Made by a program: the position numbers and the translations under genes. 36,586 bases of DNA from a bacterium (GTDB lineage: Bacteria; Planctomycetota; J058; JAJDCP01), in the NCBI GenBank assembly GCA_030428695.1, contig JAUIEM010000036.1, forward strand, positions 1-36,586, in the 5' to 3' direction. This document shows positions 6,761-15,506 of the stretch, piece by piece. Each line of letters starts with the position of its first letter. Within the stretch, counting starts at the first letter, position 1. Below the pieces are notes generated by a model, which made no database searches, had not been told where the DNA came from, and saw only the letters and a program-made list of their open reading frames with translations.

Positions 6761-9700
6761 TCAGTCGCCCGTTCCGAGCGTCGCGAGGACCAGGCGCGCC
6801 TGCGCGGCACGGGGATCCTCCGGCACGACCTGCAGGAAGGCTTCGAGATCCTCGCGGACGCCGTCGCTTCCGAGCTCGAGGCGGAGCGAGGCGCGGAGGA
6901 AGAGACCGTCGGCATCGGCAGGGTCGATGCGCAGCGCGTCGTCGCACGCGCCGACCGCCGCCGCGAGGTCGCCCGCTGCCTGGTGGCACAACGCGAGGCT
7001 GAGGTGTGCGGCGATGAAGTCCGGGTCGAGCTCGAGCGCCCGCCTGAGGTCCGCTTCCGCCTCATCCCAGCGCCCCAGCTTCATGCGGGCGACGGCGGCA
7101 CGCAGCCGGTAGCCCTGCTCGAGGGGGTCGAGCCGCGCCGCGGTCAGGGCGGCCTCGAGCGCCTCCTCGAACGCGCCCGCCTGCTCGAGGGCGGCGGCGA
7201 GCGAGCCGTGGAAGAGGGGCTGCTCCGGAACCAGCGACACCGCCGCGGCGAAGTCCTGCGCGGCCTCCTCGGGCCGGCCCCGGGCCAGCGCGACGGCCCC
7301 GCTCTGACGCAGGAACTGGGCGACCCACTTCGGCGGCGTGCCCTCGAGCTGGAAAGCCCGGTCGAGCGCGGCCCGCGCTCCATCCCATGCCTCGGCCTGG
7401 AGCAGGTTGTCGATCAGCGCGTAGTGGCGCTCGGGCACGGTCGGCGCGAGCTCGACCGCCAGCCGCAGGATGTCGATGCCCTCGGCGTGCTCTCCCTGCT
7501 TGACGAGGATCTCCCCGAGCAACGACACGCAGCGTGGATTCTCCGGCGCGAGCTCGACCGCCTCCAGGGCGAGCTCGCGCGCCCGCTCGAGATCGCCCCG
7601 GTCGCGGTGTGCGACCGCGAGGCAGCACCAGGCCCAGCCCCGGGTCGGGTCGAGCGCGACCGCCCGTTCGGCCATCTCCGCGCCCCCCTCGGTATCCCCG
7701 ACCAGCAGCAGGAGCTCGGAGACCAGCAGCAAGGCTGCGGGGTTGGAGGGGGCCAGGGTCGCCCACTGGCGCGCGTCGATCAGCGCGGGATGCAGCATGT
7801 CACGGTTCCAGAAGTTCTCGGCCCGGGACCTGTAGCAGGCGGGCCTCCAGGGCGCGAGATGGACCGCCCGGTCGAAGGCCGGATGGGCCTCGACGTAGCG
7901 CCCCGCCTCGCTCTCCAGCGCGCCGAGGCGCAGGTACAGGTCCGGGTTTCCCGGCTCCAGCGCGACGGCTCGGCGCAGGCAGCCCCGCGCCTCGTCGAGG
8001 CTTCCCCAGCCCTGCAGCAGGTGGGCGTAGAGCGACCAGATTCCGGCGTCCGGGCCCCGCGCGATCGCACGTTCCATCGCCCCCTCCGCCTCCTTCCTCT
8101 GCCCGCGCGCCGCGAAGACCTCGGCGCGGGCGGCGTAGAGGTGTGAGGAGTCCGGGAAGCGATCGAGCGCCCGGGCGGAGACCACCTGCGCGGAGTCGAG
8201 GGCGCCCCGGTCCAGGTGGAGCCGCACCAGCTCGAGGTGAGGGGCCTCCCCCGACGCCGCGTCGGAGGTCAGGTGGGCCAGCAGCGCGGCGCTCTCGTCG
8301 AAGCGCCCGAGCTCGCGCAGCGCGCGCCCGGCGTACAGTCCGGCGCGCGCGATCACACCGTCGTCGGAGCTCGCATAGGTCGCGGCCACCAGCGCCTCGA
8401 CCGCTTCCTCCCTCCGCCCGTGGGTCAGCGCGAACATGCCCCGGAGGAACAGGCTGGGAGCATCGTCTCCTTCGACCGCGGGCGGCGCCTCGAGCTGCTG
8501 CAGGCAGCGCCACAGCGTCGCGAACTGGGGCTTCCGCTCGTCGCTCCGGACGAGCTCCTCGAACAACAGGCGGGAGGCCTCCGGACCGTCGAGGCGGGCG
8601 AGCGCACGGATCGCCTCCAGCCCGCGCGCGAGCTGCCAGTCGCTGTCGAGGTAGGCGCCGAGGGAGGCGACGGCCGCGCGGTCACCGAGGCGCGCCAGGG
8701 TGCGGCAGAGGAGTGGGATCTCCGCCAGGCGGGGCGCGGCGGCGACAAGACCGTCGATGATATCCGGGTAGGAGCGCGGGTCGAAGCTGTACATGGCTCC
8801 TGCGCGCACGCGCTCCGCGTGCTCGACGCGCTCCCAGCCCTCCATCACGCGGGCGAGCCCGGTGGCGCTCAGCCCCCGGTAGCCGCCCGCCTCGAGCGCG
8901 ACCAGGGCCGTGTCCAGCCCGGCGATGGGCGGCCGGCCGTCGCGCTCGGCGAGCACCTGCTGGGCGGCGCGCAGGGCTCCGACCTCGACCCGCCGCAGGC
9001 CGACCGTGATGCTGTCGAGCGCGGTGCACAGGAGCGCGACGGTCTCCGGATGGGACAGCCGCACCAGCCGGTCGACCGCCCGCTCCAGCGCCTCGTCGTC
9101 GAGCAGCGCGCCGGCGCGTGCGCGCTCCCGCTCCTCCCCCACCGCCTGGACGCGCGCCCTCGACGCGGCCTGCAGGGCCTCCCGCAGGCGCGCGTCCAGC
9201 CGTCGCCAGCCCGGGCCGTCCGGCCGCGCCTCCCGGGCCTGGTCGATCGCCCAGGCGAGCTGGTCGTAGCGCTGCTCCTCGAGGTACAGCCCCCCGAGCT
9301 CGAGGGCCGCGTCGCCCACCGCTTCCCGCGCTTCCTCCGCCTCCCCTGCGACCGCCGCCCAGCGCTGGGCGGCGAGCAGCACGTCGAGGGCGGTGGCGAC
9401 GCGCTCGCCGGCCAGGCCCGTTAGCGGGCGCGCGGCCAGCGCCCGGTAGCGGTCCTCGGCGGCGCGGCGCGCGAGCCCTTCGAACCACAGCGCCGCGCCG
9501 CCGGCCAGGAGCAGCACCAGCAGCGCTGCGCCGGCGAGCACCCGCGCCAGGGTGCGGTTGCGACGTACCCACTTGCCGACGCGCTCGCTCCAGCCGGGAC
9601 GGCGGGCGGCGATCGGCCGGTCGGCGAGGAAATGCTCGAGGTCGTCGGCGAGGGCCGCGGCCGAGCCGTAGCGGCGTCCCGGGGACTTCTCCAGGCAGCG

Positions 9701-10534
9701 CAGGCAGATGGTCTCGAGGTCGCGGGGCAGGCCCTCGGAGAGCCGCGATGGCGGAACCGGCTCGCGCGACAACAGCTTGTGGTAGATCTCGATGGATGTC
9801 TCCCCCCGGAACGGCGCGACGCCGGTCAGCATCGCGTACAGGGTCGCGCCGAGGGAGTAGACGTCCGAGCGCGCGTCGACCGCGGCCCCGTCGGCCTGCT
9901 CAGGGGGCATGAAGGCCGGCGTGCCCATCACCTCGCCGCTGCGGGTCGGGCCGGGCAGGTCGTCGATGCGGGCGAGGCCGAAGTCGCTCAGGATCGGCTC
10001 GCCCTCGCCGTCGAGCAGGACGTTGGCCGGCTTGAGGTCGCGGTGGATCACGCCCGCCGCGTGGGCCCAGGCCAGCGCCCGCGCGAGCTTCGCGGCCAGC
10101 AGCGCGGCCCGCCGCGGGTCGAGGGCGCCGTCCCGCAGGCGGCTCGCCAGGGAGCCGCCCGCGATCAGGTCCATCGCGAAGAAGGGCCGGTCACCCTCAC
10201 GCCCGACGTCGTGGATGCGGATGATGTGCGGATGCCGCAGCCGCGCGACCGCCCGCGCCTCGATCGCGAAGCGCTCACGGACGAGCGGGCTGCTCGCGGC
10301 GGGCAGGGTCTTCAGGGCGACGCGCCGGTCGAGGCTGCCGTGGCGGGCGAGATAGACGATCCCCATCCCGCCGCGGGCGAGCTCCCGCTCGATCAGGTAG
10401 GGCCCGAACGGCCTCCCGGCCGGGCCCGGCGCGCGGCGCCCGCCGGGCTCCGTCGGCGCCGCGTGGTTCGCGGCACCGGGGCCGACGGCGGTCGGGACGG
10501 TGTCCTCGCAGGGGGGCTCGCGTTCGTCGGCCAT
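6761..10534 (-). CDS. Membrane-anchored Ser/Thr protein kinase with TPR-rich C-terminal region
   Basis: This 1257-residue protein has an N-terminal Hanks-type kinase domain (about 44-305): ARGGMGIVYLA glycine loop (53-63), VALK with Lys-75, HRDLKPAN (164-171, catalytic Asp-166), DFG at 184-186, and activation segment/P+1 GTPAFMPPEQ (204-213). A single hydrophobic helix (about 330-350) follows a basic patch. The remaining 900 residues are alpha-helical, with many TPR-like units in the C-terminal half (for example AEADLRRALELDPDFIAAHLSLA). The kinase should face the cytoplasm and the TPR region the far side of the membrane, as a sensor or scaffold. The first 40 residues are Pro/Gly/Ala-rich and disordered. 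The start follows GGAGGAGGT. All catalytic residues are present, so activity is expected. Its targets are unknown. The repeat-protein gene follows on the same strand. Confidence 0.93.
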   Translation of the reverse strand: MADEREPPCEDTVPTAVGPGAANHAAPTEPGGRRAPGPAGRPFGPYLIERELARGGMGIVYLARHGSLDRRVALKTLPAASSPLVRERFAIEARAVARLRHPHIIRIHDVGREGDRPFFAMDLIAGGSLASRLRDGALDPRRAALLAAKLARALAWAHAAGVIHRDLKPANVLLDGEGEPILSDFGLARIDDLPGPTRSGEVMGTPAFMPPEQADGAAVDARSDVYSLGATLYAMLTGVAPFRGETSIEIYHKLLSREPVPPSRLSEGLPRDLETICLRCLEKSPGRRYGSAAALADDLEHFLADRPIAARRPGWSERVGKWVRRNRTLARVLAGAALLVLLLAGGAALWFEGLARRAAEDRYRALAARPLTGLAGERVATALDVLLAAQRWAAVAGEAEEAREAVGDAALELGGLYLEEQRYDQLAWAIDQAREARPDGPGWRRLDARLREALQAASRARVQAVGEERERARAGALLDDEALERAVDRLVRLSHPETVALLCTALDSITVGLRRVEVGALRAAQQVLAERDGRPPIAGLDTALVALEAGGYRGLSATGLARVMEGWERVEHAERVRAGAMYSFDPRSYPDIIDGLVAAAPRLAEIPLLCRTLARLGDRAAVASLGAYLDSDWQLARGLEAIRALARLDGPEASRLLFEELVRSDERKPQFATLWRCLQQLEAPPAVEGDDAPSLFLRGMFALTHGRREEAVEALVAATYASSDDGVIARAGLYAGRALRELGRFDESAALLAHLTSDAASGEAPHLELVRLHLDRGALDSAQVVSARALDRFPDSSHLYAARAEVFAARGQRKEAEGAMERAIARGPDAGIWSLYAHLLQGWGSLDEARGCLRRAVALEPGNPDLYLRLGALESEAGRYVEAHPAFDRAVHLAPWRPACYRSRAENFWNRDMLHPALIDARQWATLAPSNPAALLLVSELLLLVGDTEGGAEMAERAVALDPTRGWAWCCLAVAHRDRGDLERARELALEAVELAPENPRCVSLLGEILVKQGEHAEGIDILRLAVELAPTVPERHYALIDNLLQAEAWDGARAALDRAFQLEGTPPKWVAQFLRQSGAVALARGRPEEAAQDFAAAVSLVPEQPLFHGSLAAALEQAGAFEEALEAALTAARLDPLEQGYRLRAAVARMKLGRWDEAEADLRRALELDPDFIAAHLSLALCHQAAGDLAAAVGACDDALRIDPADADGLFLRASLRLELGSDGVREDLEAFLQVVPEDPRAAQARLVLATLGTGD

Positions 10535-10736
10535 CGACCTCCTCCGTCAGCTACCGTCCGCGGACGCCCCCGTCTGGCGGATGATGGCACAGCGAGTGCG
10601 AAGATGCCACCGGTCACACGCGGTGTCCCGCCGGCCGCAGGCAGGCGAGCGCATCCTGCCAGCGGTCGGCGCGCACCAGCCGGCTTCGTAGCGCGGCATG
10701 CCCCTGGTTCCAGCCGGTATCAGACCATCACGGCGC

Positions 10737-10765
10737 TCGACTTCTTCCCCTCCGGGTCCTAAGCT
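10737..10765 (+). promoter_or_regulatory. Candidate promoter of the helical protein gene
   Basis: TCGACT (10737-10742), 17 bases and TAAGCT (10760-10765) are spaced like a sigma-70 promoter, about 45 bases before the ATG at 10810. The hexamer matches are only partial (four and three of six), and this is one of several weak candidates in a 275-base divergent gap. Confidence 0.3.
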
Positions 10766-10809
10766 CGGTGTGCGATCACAGCTGAGCACGCGCTCCAGGG
10801 GGAGTCACG

Positions 10810-11577
10810 ATGGCCGATGATGACAAGGTGTTTCATGAGGGCGTGACCCGCCTCAGCGCGGACCTCAAGGCGGTCCGCTCCGCCCTGGCCACGATGTCGG
10901 GCGACCTGCCGGCGCGCAAGCGGGTGATCGGCGTGCTCAACGCCGCCCGCGCCCTGTCCGGCAGCCGGCCGAACCACAAGGGGATGGCCCTCGACGTGTT
11001 CGAGCGCGTCGAGAAGGACGCGGAGAGCTGCGTCGAGTGGCTCGAGAAGTGCCTCGAGTCGAAGAACTGGGAGCTCGGCGCCGAACCCGCCAGCCGCGGC
11101 AGCACGCTGCGCGCGAAGGCGGGACGGTCCGCGATCCTGCGGGCCGACCGGGCGGTCGGCTCCCTGCTCGAGATCCGCAAGACCCTGCGCACGCTGCACC
11201 TCACCTACAAGTCGAAGCGCTTCGTCGTGCTGATCCCGACCGGGGCGGGCCAGCCGATCATCCACAAGACCCCGATCGTGCCGCCCGCGAAGCGCGACAT
11301 GTACGAGGCCGGGCTGAACGAGCTGCGGTCGGCGGGCCTCGGCCTGATCCAGACCATGCTCACCCAGCTCTACGCGATCTTCGACCAGCTGACGGGCGCG
11401 CTCGAGGCCCGGGTGCGCCACGAGCTCGGCGAGGGGACGCAGACCCAGGAGGTCGCGAGCAAGCTCGAGAAGGCGATCGAGACCGACATGGAAGCCGACG
11501 CCGCGGCGGACGACCGCAAGCTGAACCGGCGCGCCGAGGCCTGGAAGCAGTTCGTCGACGTGCTCGAGGCGCTGTAG
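10810..11577 (+). CDS. Hypothetical alpha-helical cytoplasmic protein
   Basis: I do not recognise this 255-residue protein. It is nearly all alpha-helical, charged, and without signal peptide or membrane segments. The first 90 residues read as an amphipathic helical bundle (FHEGVTRLSADLKAVRSALATM and AESCVEWLEKCLESKNWEL). A central segment with a few strands (SKRFVVLIPTGAGQPIIHKTPIVPP, about 136-160) interrupts the helices, and a long helical C-terminus follows (LRSAGLGLIQTMLTQLYAIFDQL, then a charged coiled-coil-like end). The start has a strong AGGGGGAG site. It diverges from the TPR kinase, and its stop touches the convergent anti-sigma gene with no gap (11577/11578). It could be an adaptor or coiled-coil partner, but nothing fixes a function. 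Confidence 0.75.
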   Translation: MADDDKVFHEGVTRLSADLKAVRSALATMSGDLPARKRVIGVLNAARALSGSRPNHKGMALDVFERVEKDAESCVEWLEKCLESKNWELGAEPASRGSTLRAKAGRSAILRADRAVGSLLEIRKTLRTLHLTYKSKRFVVLIPTGAGQPIIHKTPIVPPAKRDMYEAGLNELRSAGLGLIQTMLTQLYAIFDQLTGALEARVRHELGEGTQTQEVASKLEKAIETDMEADAAADDRKLNRRAEAWKQFVDVLEAL

Positions 11578-14500
11578 CTACTCCAGGGGCCAGCGCACGT
11601 AGCCGGCGCGGTCGTACAGCTCCCGCGGCAGCTCCAGCCCGCGCAGCGGCACCAGACGCTGCCCGGCGACCGCGCTGATGACCAGGTCGGCGTCGGCGGC
11701 GCTCGCCACCCGGTCGATGCGGAAGCCGGCCCGCTCGAGCTGTAGCACCACGGCCGCGACCCTGTCCGCGGGACCCTCGCCCACGACCTTCAGGCGCCGG
11801 CCGAGCGCCTTGCGCAGCGCCTTCGCATCGACCTGGCTGCCGAGCTCGCCCTCGGCGGAGGACCACAGCCGCAGGCCGGTCGAGGCCCGCCACTCGAGGT
11901 CGGCGGGAGCCGCGGCCTCGAAGCTGCCCTCCGGGCGGATGCGGACGGTCTGCACGGCGAGCTGGACATCCTGCGCCTGCAGCACGACCTCCTCGGCGCC
12001 GGCGGAGAGGATCCGGTAGGGGCCGTTGGCGAGAGGGCGCGCCATCGGCAGGAAGGGCGCCGCCTCGAGGCGGTCGAACAGGTCGCTGCGGGGCTCCTGC
12101 ACTCGCAGGCCGAGCATGTTGAAGGCGAGCACCTCGACCTCGAGCTCCTCGAGCAGCGAGAGCTGCCCGGAGTCCGGCTCGAGCGGCGGCAGCCGGTACA
12201 GCTGCTGGCGGGCGAGGCTCAGCTGCCAGCTCGCCGCGAAGTCGTCGGCGGTGACCGGCGTGCCGTCCTGCCAGGTCTGCTGGTCGACGATCACGTTCCA
12301 GCGCCGGCCCGGCTCGATCTCGAGCACCTCGAGGGCGCAGCCGGGCAGGCCGCGGTACAGCGCCCGGTCGAGCAGCGGCGCGAGCGGGCCGCGCTGGCCT
12401 AGGTCGCGGGCGAGCAGCGCGTCCTCGAGGCTGCCGAGCTTCGGGTCCCAGGCGATGCGCAGCTCGCGCGGGCCGTCCTCTTCCTCCGTCCCGCCGACCA
12501 CGACGAGGTCCGGCGCGTCCTCCGGCACGGCGGCGGGCCCGCTGTCCGCGGCGGGAGGCGGGGGAGGCGCGGAGGAAGCCTCGAGCTCGATCACCGGCAG
12601 GGGCTGCGCGCCCTGCTCGACCACCGGCACCCGCGCCGCCGCGCCGATCGAGGTCGCCTCGGGCTGGTAGTAGGGGTAGGCGACGACTCCCGGAGCGTGG
12701 AACTCGCCGCGCTCGCGGGGCAGGACCGACAGCGGCAGCTCGACCTGCTGATGCGGGGCGAGATCCTGCACGTAGAGCACGACCTCCGCCTGGAAGATCT
12801 CCCAGTGCTGCAGCCGGCCCTGCTCGACCAGCGCCGGCAGCCCGCCGTCGCCCGCCAGCACCCAGCCGGTCGGCAGGGTGAGCGCGACCATCGGGTTGTT
12901 GACCGAGGTCGCGCGCTGGTTCTCGACGTCGATCGTCCACACCAGCTTCTGCCCGACCGTGGCCGCCGGCCGCGTCACCCGCACGCGCAGCGCGGGGGGC
13001 GCCTGCTCGTGGGAGTGCGAGAGCGCGAGCGCGGCCTCCGGCGCCACCCGCCCCCGGGCGAGCAGCTGCACCTCGAGCCGCCCGCTGCCGCGGTAGACCA
13101 GCTCGACGCCGCGCTGGCGGGCGAGCGCGAAGCTGCCGTCCGGGTCGAAGCCGGGGACCTGCAGCGCGGTCTCGAGCAGCCCGTCCGGCTCGACCTCCAG
13201 GGTGTCGAGAGCCCGGCCCGCGATGTACACCTCGAGGGCCCCGCGGGTCAGCCCGCCCGCCTGGTCGAGCAGGCGGAAGGCCTCGAGCGTGCGCACGGTG
13301 GCCTGGGTGCCTCCGAAGCCGTCGCCGCGGCGCTGCTCGGCGAGCCAGAGGCGCGCTTCGGCGGCCTCCTCCACCCGGCCGGTGCGGTGCAGCACCTGGG
13401 CGGCGAGCGCGGTCAGCTCGATGCGGGAGGAGCGCGGGCCGCTGCCGGTCCAGGTCGGCTCCGCCGGCCAGAACAGCCCCTGCTCGTCGCGCTGGGCGAA
13501 GGCCATCAGCTGGCCGGCGATGCCCTCGGCCAGGGCGGCGCGGTCGGGCAGCTCGAGCAGCAGCCGGGCCGCCCACACCAGGCCGTAGGGGCTCGCCTCG
13601 CCCCGCCGCAGGGCGCCCTCGAGCCAGGCCACCCCGCGGGCGAGCTCCGGCGCCGCCCCGCCCGCCGCGTGCAGGCCGCTCAGGGCGAAGGCCGTGAAGG
13701 CGACGCGGTCGGGCCCGCGGCGGGTGGTCGGGAAGCTGCCGTCGTCTTCCTGGAAGGCGCGCAGCGCGTCCCGCGCCGCCTCGATCCGCCAGGGCTCGAT
13801 CGCGACCTGCTCGGACAGCGCGACCAGCTCCTGCAGCCCGTAGGCGGTCAGCCAGGGGTCGGCCGCCTGCCGGCCGTGCAGGCTGAATCCGCCGTCCGGA
13901 CCCTGGAAGCGCTCGAGCCGCCGCGCCCCCGCCTCGGTCGCGGTGCGGGCCCGGGCGAGCAAGGCGCTGTCGGCGTCGGGCCGGGCGCTCGCGATCGCGA
14001 GCACCAGCAGGCTGGGGTGGGTCGCGGCGCTGGTCTGCTCGAAGCAGCCGTGCGGCTTGCGCACCAGGCCGCGCAGGCTGAGGCGGGCCTCGGCGACCAG
14101 GCTCGGGATCAGCCGCAGGGCGACGCTGCGCGGCGTCTCGAGGTGGCGGGCCTCGGGGTGCAGCTCGGCGTGCAGGCGCGTCTCTTCCCCGTCCATCACC
14201 AGGTTGCTGACCAGCTCGAGGGTGTCTCCCGGAGCCTCGACCTCGACCTCCCGGCGCAGGCTCAGGCTCTCCGCGCCGACCCGCACGGTCGCGACCAGCG
14301 TCGCCCGGCCGCTCTCCTTCGCGGTCAGCTCGAGCGGGAGCTCGCGGCCCGACGGCGTCAGCTCGAGGGCGGAGGGCCGCAGCTCGATCGCCGAGCCCGA
14401 CACCGAGGCGGTCACCCGCGCCGGCACGTTCCCGGCCAGGGTCAGGACCAGCAGGGCCGCCAGCCGGTCGCCGACCCGCAGCCGCGCGGGCAGCTCGAGG

Positions 14501-14916
14501 TGCAGGGCGGTGCCGTCGGGGAGCTGGACGGCCGGCGGAGCGCCGGCCTCGGGTGTCGCCTCCAGCCTCGCTTCCGCCGCTCCCGCCGGGGGGGCCGGCG
14601 TCGCGGGGGCGGCCTCGTCCCCCGGTCGCATCAGGCCGAGGCCGAGGGCCGCCAGCAGCGCCGCGGCGACGGCCAGCCAGGCCCAGCGCCGGGCGGGAGC
14701 CCGGGCGGGAGGCGCTGGGGGCGCGGCGAGCCGGGCGAGCACGCCCGCGGCGAAGCCAGCGGGGGCCCGATGTCCGGACAGGGCGGCCTCGAAGCGGCGC
14801 AGGGCGGCGAGGCGCGCGCGGCAGTCCGCGCAGCCGGCCAGGTGCGCCTCGCCGGCGGGGGCGAGCGGGCCGTGGAGGAGCTCGGCTTCGAGGGTCGGGC
14901 CTTGGGGACACGTCAT
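11578..14916 (-). CDS. Anti-sigma factor fused to alpha-2-macroglobulin thioester domain and solute-binding-like domain
   Basis: This 1112-residue protein has an unusual layout. Residues 1-45 are a zinc-binding anti-sigma domain (His-25, Cys-29, Cys-32 in HLAGCADC). One membrane helix follows (about 78-96), then beta-rich macroglobulin-like segments (about 130-260). The thioester domain (about 280-600) carries GCFEQ at 290-294 (Cys-291 and Gln-294, the thioester pair) in the PHGCFEQTSA context, alternating alpha-alpha barrel repeats (DGGFSLHG, DDGSFPTT) and GDGFGGTQATVRTLEAF (531-547). A beta domain (about 645-760) ends in ALTLPTGW-type strands. After a Pro/Ala linker, residues 815-1112 carry TWQDGTPVTADDFAASW (881-897), the hallmark of family 5 solute-binding proteins. 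ATG 14916 overlaps the sigma stop by 4 bases (ATGA) and follows GGAAGG. It should hold the sigma factor at the membrane until an outside cue is sensed. The whole fusion is new to me. Confidence 0.88.
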   Translation of the reverse strand: MTCPQGPTLEAELLHGPLAPAGEAHLAGCADCRARLAALRRFEAALSGHRAPAGFAAGVLARLAAPPAPPARAPARRWAWLAVAAALLAALGLGLMRPGDEAAPATPAPPAGAAEARLEATPEAGAPPAVQLPDGTALHLELPARLRVGDRLAALLVLTLAGNVPARVTASVSGSAIELRPSALELTPSGRELPLELTAKESGRATLVATVRVGAESLSLRREVEVEAPGDTLELVSNLVMDGEETRLHAELHPEARHLETPRSVALRLIPSLVAEARLSLRGLVRKPHGCFEQTSAATHPSLLVLAIASARPDADSALLARARTATEAGARRLERFQGPDGGFSLHGRQAADPWLTAYGLQELVALSEQVAIEPWRIEAARDALRAFQEDDGSFPTTRRGPDRVAFTAFALSGLHAAGGAAPELARGVAWLEGALRRGEASPYGLVWAARLLLELPDRAALAEGIAGQLMAFAQRDEQGLFWPAEPTWTGSGPRSSRIELTALAAQVLHRTGRVEEAAEARLWLAEQRRGDGFGGTQATVRTLEAFRLLDQAGGLTRGALEVYIAGRALDTLEVEPDGLLETALQVPGFDPDGSFALARQRGVELVYRGSGRLEVQLLARGRVAPEAALALSHSHEQAPPALRVRVTRPAATVGQKLVWTIDVENQRATSVNNPMVALTLPTGWVLAGDGGLPALVEQGRLQHWEIFQAEVVLYVQDLAPHQQVELPLSVLPRERGEFHAPGVVAYPYYQPEATSIGAAARVPVVEQGAQPLPVIELEASSAPPPPPAADSGPAAVPEDAPDLVVVGGTEEEDGPRELRIAWDPKLGSLEDALLARDLGQRGPLAPLLDRALYRGLPGCALEVLEIEPGRRWNVIVDQQTWQDGTPVTADDFAASWQLSLARQQLYRLPPLEPDSGQLSLLEELEVEVLAFNMLGLRVQEPRSDLFDRLEAAPFLPMARPLANGPYRILSAGAEEVVLQAQDVQLAVQTVRIRPEGSFEAAAPADLEWRASTGLRLWSSAEGELGSQVDAKALRKALGRRLKVVGEGPADRVAAVVLQLERAGFRIDRVASAADADLVISAVAGQRLVPLRGLELPRELYDRAGYVRWPLE

Positions 14917-15446
14917 GACAGGGCCTTCCGGGTCTCGGCGCGCCCGCGGAGCCGGGCGCACGCGCGGTGCAGGATGGTGCCGACGGTGCCGGCGGGGATG
15001 CCGAGCCGCGCGCCGATCTCGCGGTAGCGCAGGCCGTCGCGGAAGCGCAGGAGCAGCACGGCCCGCACGTCGTCGGCGAAAGGCTCGAGCAGCCGCTCGA
15101 GCCCGTCCCCGCTCGACTCCGGGGCCGGGGCCGGGAAGCGGTCGAGGGCGGGATCGGCGCTCAGCCGCTGGCGGGCCTGGCGGCGGTAGTGCATGCGCAG
15201 CTTGGTGCGCGCGATGCCGAACAGCCAGCCGGCGAAGCTGTCCGGTCGCTCGAGACTTGCGAGGTTGCGCCAGGCCGCGACGAAGACTTCCTGGGCGAGG
15301 TCATCGGCGTCGTGGCCGCCGCCGATGCGCGCGACCACGAAGGCGTGCAGGCTGTGCTGGTAGCGCTCGAGCAGCCGCGCGAAGGCGGCGCGCTCGCCTG
15401 CCCTCGCCCGTTCGACCAGATGTGCGTCGTCGTGGGGTTTCATCAT
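14913..15446 (-). CDS. RNA polymerase ECF sigma factor (sigma-70 family, RpoE-like)
   Basis: This 177-residue two-domain sigma factor has region 2 as FARLLERYQHSLHAFV (about 22-37), DADDLAQEVFVAAWRNL (46-62, core polymerase contact) and FAGWLFGIARTKLRMHYRR (71-89, -10 recognition). Region 4 is the helix-turn-helix LRYREIGARLGIPAGTVGTILHRACARLRG (139-168, -35 recognition). A Pro/Ser-rich linker joins them. It should direct transcription of a regulon controlled by the adjacent anti-sigma factor, whose start overlaps its stop (ATGA). Two consecutive ATG codons (15446 and 15443) can start it, with only a weak CTGGGG upstream, so initiation may be inefficient or coupled. The 60-base gap after the LOG gene is AT-rich for this genome and could hold a self-regulated promoter. 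Confidence 0.95.
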   Translation of the reverse strand: MMKPHDDAHLVERARAGERAAFARLLERYQHSLHAFVVARIGGGHDADDLAQEVFVAAWRNLASLERPDSFAGWLFGIARTKLRMHYRRQARQRLSADPALDRFPAPAPESSGDGLERLLEPFADDVRAVLLLRFRDGLRYREIGARLGIPAGTVGTILHRACARLRGRAETRKALS

Positions 15447-15506
15447 CCCCAGGGTTGCAGCATCCGGGGATTCTCTTTCAACTTTCGGAGATTTTCTTGC
15501 CCGCCC

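Noticed and set aside
12697..15027. 776-codon plus-strand open frame opposite the anti-sigma and sigma genes
   Set aside because: Translation is Arg/Gln/Gly-rich with no motif. It mirrors the GC3 codon bias of the real minus-strand genes, whose domains are clear.
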